Below, one piece after another: positions 7,563 through 10,120 of a stretch of 10,120 nucleotides of DNA. Origin of the DNA: Thalassiosira profunda (Eukaryota > Bacillariophyta > Thalassiosirophyceae > Thalassiosirales > Thalassiosiraceae). The notes under the pieces were generated by a model. The model saw nothing but the letters and a program-made list of their open reading frames with translations, ran no database searches and had not been told where the DNA came from. The stretch covers positions 1-10,120 of the forward strand of contig JALLAP010002346.1 of assembly GCA_036939355.1 (NCBI GenBank), in the 5' to 3' direction. Both the position numbers and the translations under genes were made by a program. The number at the start of each line of letters is the position of its first letter. Within the stretch, counting starts at the first letter, position 1.

Positions 7563-8061
7563 GTCGCTGTTGTTTTGGTGCTCTGGACGCACCCGGACCA
7601 CGTGCACCGCGGTCGCTCTGGTATCTCGACAAACGTTCTTAGCGTTTATCCGCGCCCACGATATCCAGCCGCAGCCCCGTCGCCGACCTCCAATCGGGTG
7701 AGAGCCAGCGGCCCTGGCGGCGGGGGAAGGATAGAGGGGAGAGAGAGGAGGAGGACGAGGAGGGGGGAGGGATGAAGTGCACCACAAGAAGTGGAACAAG
7801 TCGGAAAGTTACATTGTACGACGTATTTGCCTCTAGGTACGTTTCTACTCTTCACAGCAAGCTTGAGCAAGCAATCATCACTTCTCTTTCTTCTCTTCTC
7901 CTTCCTGCACCATCTCACGACTCTCTCTCTCTCCTCGGTCCACCAGCGCTAGAGAGGCAGAGTCGTCGAGATGAGGTTTATCCATTGCTGTGCGATTATC
8001 ATTCGTACAAGTGAACTTCCTATTCTATCTCAGTTAACGTTATCTCAGAGGAGCTACACGA
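7563..8061. promoter_or_regulatory. Region between SEC16 3' end and LRR gene, with purine/pyrimidine blocks
   Basis: These 499 bases carry the SEC16 3' end and the upstream leader and promoter of the LRR gene, both on the minus strand. On that strand a GA-rich block (about 7945-7870) is followed by a long CT-rich tract (about 7785-7717) ending CCGCCGCCAG. The CT tract could be the end of a 5' untranslated intron or a core promoter element. No clear TATA box or AATAAA was seen. I find no supported gene here. Confidence 0.4.
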
Positions 8062-10120
8062 CTATTTCTCCTCTTCGGAAGAGACGGGCTTCGAGCTGGC
8101 AGGCTTTGGTTGGAACACGGCAAACGTCGGTGGCGCCCGATTCATGGGCGAGGGTGGCAGCATCATCTTTTTGTTGCTCGCCGCAGACACGCCGCCCATC
8201 GACGCGAGCGGATCGGCGTAGCGTCCCGCGAGCGGGGTGCCCTTCTTCCTCGAATTCAAGGCTCGGCTGGGCGGAGGGGCCATCATTGCAGCGAGGGGAT
8301 CGTTGCTCGGCGCGGCGGCAGCGACCGCGGGAGTGGCGGGAGCATCCTCGGCCGCCGTTGCGGGCATGATGGGCGGCGGCGCCAGCGGCTTGGCCACCTC
8401 GGCGGGGTCGTCGCCCGGGAAGATCCACCTGTGAAAGGGGCGATCGGTGTGAGTGGAAATGAGTGAATAAGCGACATAGAACGATTGACGCACCGCTTGA
8501 GCTTCTCGTCGTAGTACGCCTGCATGTCCTCGCCCACGTCGGCGACCTTGGCCTTGGACTCGCTGTCGCGTCCCAGCAGCTTTGAAAACCAGCCGCCGCT
8601 CCCTTCACAGGAAGAGGAAATAATGAAGACAACGAGCATGAGAAACACACGTTCACACAGCACACGGGATGCGTTTCCTGTCAATGCCACTCACTCGGTG
8701 TTTGCACTGGCTCGGACGCAGGAGCCTTTTTCTTTTCCTCTGCCTTGGCCGGCTGGCTGGGAGTGGACGGAACGACCTTCTCGTTCGGCTCCTCCTCCGC
8801 CGGCCGCTTGGGCTCCAAATCCAAACCAAACATGGGAGGGGCGGACGACGGCGGTTCCTCGTTCGTTTTCTCTTTGGGGGAGGCCGCGTGGCCCAGATCG
8901 TGGCCGAAGGGATTGCTCAGCAGTCGGGGAGACTGGGGCGCGCCCTCCGCGGCCACGGGCGGCTCGAGGCTCGTCTTCGTCGTCGTAAAGCTTTCGTTCA
9001 TTTCGTCACCCTCCGGCGTCGGCTCCTCGTCCTGGGCGGTGTGGTGCANTCGTCGTCGTAAAGCTTTCGTTCATTTCGTCACCCTCCGGCGTCGGCTCCT
9101 CGTCCTGGGCGGTGTGGTGCATCGTGTACAGATCGACCGGCCGGGCCGCATTCCTCGCCGGCTCGGCCGCGGGCCCTTCGGCCGCGCCTCCCGTCGCCCG
9201 CGGAACCTCCTCCCGCGTCGCGAGTTCGGCGCCGCCGGACGGCCTCGCCTCGTCGGCCTTGGGTTTTTTTCCCCACACGCTCTTCACGATGCTTCCCAAC
9301 GCGGCCGCCGCTCCCTTCGCGTCGCCCTTGCCCCCGTCCCACGACGACGGCGCGGCCCCGATCGATCCGCAGATGCGGTCGTCGAGCCTCTTCAGCGCCT
9401 CGACGAAGTCCGGAGCCACGGCCGGAGGCGCCCCGGGGTCCGCCCCGTCCAACCCGAGGCAGGACCGCACGCTCAGGAGGTAGTCCCGGGCGAGGCGCTC
9501 GCGCCCGAAATCGGCGAGGAGCTCGGCGTACCGCAATTTGAACGGCTGCAGGGCGGGGATGTGCGTCTTCCGGTTCCCCCGCCGCCGGGCCCACTCGAAG
9601 GCCTCGGTGCGCTCGAAGGCCCGGACGGACGCGGGCGTCATGAGCCTCCGGTGCAGGGCCGCCGTGTGGTCGCACCCCAGCAGGACGAGGCGCGTGGCCT
9701 TGGCCGCGGGCGGGCCGAAGTGGCAGAAGGAGACGAGGTAGCACACGTGGGCCGCTTGGCAGCGTCCCAGCTGGAGCAGGCGGTCTCCCAGCGTCAGGAC
9801 GATGCGTTCCCAGCCCGGCGTGGGGTTGCTGTGGATGAGATTGGCAGCGTGCATAGTATGAGTAGGAATGTAAGTACGTACGTAATAATGCGGTGAGACA
9901 CAGCAGAATTGAGAAGTTGGACACCAGAGAAACAAATCCGGCACATCATATCTCTCACCTCAGGATCGACACCAGCTGCTCCCGCCACGTCGCCGCCAAC
10001 CCGCCGTACTCCTCCCCGCACCACACCGAATCCCCGCTTGCAGGATCCAACAGCGCCTCGTCCGACGGCGCGTCGACGTTGTTCGAAAACCGCAACGCCG
10101 CGAGGCGGAGGGGGCTCCCC
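8062..10120 (-). CDS. SEC16: SEC16, COPII exit-site scaffold (5' partial, four exons)
   Basis: Exons on the minus strand are 10120-9959 (partial), 9828-8695, 8602-8494 and 8428-8062. Phases 2, 1 and 2 agree once the artefactual duplication at 8977-9121 is counted once, giving 565 residues of the C-terminal part. Sec16 organises endoplasmic-reticulum exit sites and binds COPII coat proteins. The first 180 residues match the end of its central ACE1 domain: WREQLVSILSN, LGDRLLQLGRCQAAHVCYL, RLVLLGCDH, RTEAFEWARRRGN, LQPFKLRYAELLADFG. A disordered acidic/Pro-rich linker follows. The conserved C-terminal block is GGWFSKLLGR ... YYDEKLKRWIFPGD followed by PPP, then SRKKGTPLAGRYADP, the counterpart of the RYVD motif in animal and plant Sec16. 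The first codon lies outside the window. The N-terminal region and the start of ACE1 are not visible. Recognition rests on several separate conserved motifs in the right order. Confidence 0.92.
8429..8493 (-). other. SEC16 intron (65 nt)
   Basis: The donor is AAGCG|GTGCGT and the acceptor CCCCTTTCACAG. Joining gives YYDEKLKRWIFPGDD, the conserved tryptophan motif of the Sec16 C-terminus. It is the shortest intron in the window. Confidence 0.92.
8603..8694 (-). other. SEC16 intron (92 nt)
   Basis: The donor is CCGA|GTGAGT and the acceptor is a pyrimidine tract ending TTCCTGTGAAG. The joined codon is AGG (Arg408) and the frame runs into SGGWFSKLLG. The acceptor AAG is less common than CAG but is the one that fits the phase. 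Confidence 0.82.
8977..9121. repeat. 72-bp perfect tandem duplication around a single N (likely assembly artefact)
   Basis: Positions 8977-9048 and 9050-9121 are identical, with the only N of the window at 9049 between them. The 73-base offset shifts the SEC16 frame. Counting the segment once restores a continuous frame (TMHHTAQDEEP ... NESFTTTKTSLEPP) and the phase needed at the next intron. This is what two overlapping contig ends joined by a placeholder gap would look like. Confidence 0.9.
9829..9958 (-). other. SEC16 intron (130 nt)
   Basis: The donor is AG|GTGAGA and the acceptor CTCATCCACAG. Joining gives ...LVSILSNPTP, which lines up with the conserved ILSN of Sec16 proteins. This fixes both splice sites. 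Confidence 0.9.

Noticed and set aside
7563..7799. N-terminal extension of the LRR protein up to the ATG at 7799
   Set aside because: The extension is a Pro/Arg/Ala run from a pyrimidine tract, unlike the rest of the protein; the ATGs at 7562 and 7544 begin sequence that fits the family.
8977..9121. A genuine tandem duplication or minisatellite in SEC16
   Set aside because: The copies are identical, meet at an N and shift the frame by one base; a contig overlap explains all three facts.
8745..9896. Plus-strand open frame of 383 codons across the N
   Set aside because: It runs antisense to SEC16, passes through the artefactual duplication and gives an Arg/Pro-rich sequence with no domain.
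1..10120. A prokaryotic or phage defence island, mobile element or CRISPR array
   Set aside because: Spliceosomal introns, AATAAA signals, Sec16 and a plastid presequence show a eukaryotic nuclear region; no transposase, terminal inverted repeat or spaced repeat array was seen.

Overview
This window is nuclear DNA from a protist alga, most likely a diatom or close ochrophyte relative. Four things point there. Short spliceosomal introns (65-249 nt) have GT donors and AG acceptors, and one carries a perfect TACTAAC branch site. One protein has a signal peptide ending in ADA|FAPP, the motif that targets proteins to the four-membrane plastid of diatoms and related algae. One leucine-rich-repeat protein resembles a family that is greatly expanded in diatoms. 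One end gene encodes a Pro/Thr/Ser-rich and Lys-rich protein typical of these genomes. The exact species cannot be told from the sequence. No rRNA, tRNA, transposon, CRISPR array or prokaryotic signal was seen.

Layout from left to right: (1) 3-986 +, the 3' part of a PT-rich, SEA-like, Lys-tailed protein, cut by the window edge. (2) 1233-2051 -, a two-exon gene for a 189-aa plastid-targeted protein with one C-terminal membrane anchor. (3) 2206-3399 +, a polytopic membrane protein with a signal and probable transit peptide, which shares a 154-bp divergent promoter region with gene 2. (4) 3847-6049 +, a three-exon gene for a 685-aa secreted protein with Cys-rich/EGF-like, Calx-beta, filamin-type and PA14 domains. 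(5) 6129-7562 -, an LRR protein, tail to tail with gene 4. (6) 8062-10120 -, the 3' half of SEC16, the scaffold of endoplasmic-reticulum exit sites, in four exons and cut by the right edge.

The genes are not an operon and do not look like one pathway. They are unrelated neighbours in a compact genome: convergent pairs are 79-246 bp apart and one divergent pair is 154 bp apart. Genes 2 and 3 are the only pair with a plausible shared context, since both are predicted plastid membrane proteins with head-to-head starts.

The most useful results are as follows. The exon structures of genes 2, 4 and SEC16 could be rebuilt with matching phases. A 72-bp perfect duplication flanking the single N in SEC16 breaks the reading frame and is almost certainly an assembly artefact. 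In gene 4 a PA14 domain sits inside a filamin-type repeat, whose closing strand is encoded by a separate 45-nt last exon. Gene 3 contains a probable unrecognised 69-nt in-frame intron. I saw no convincing new multi-gene system.
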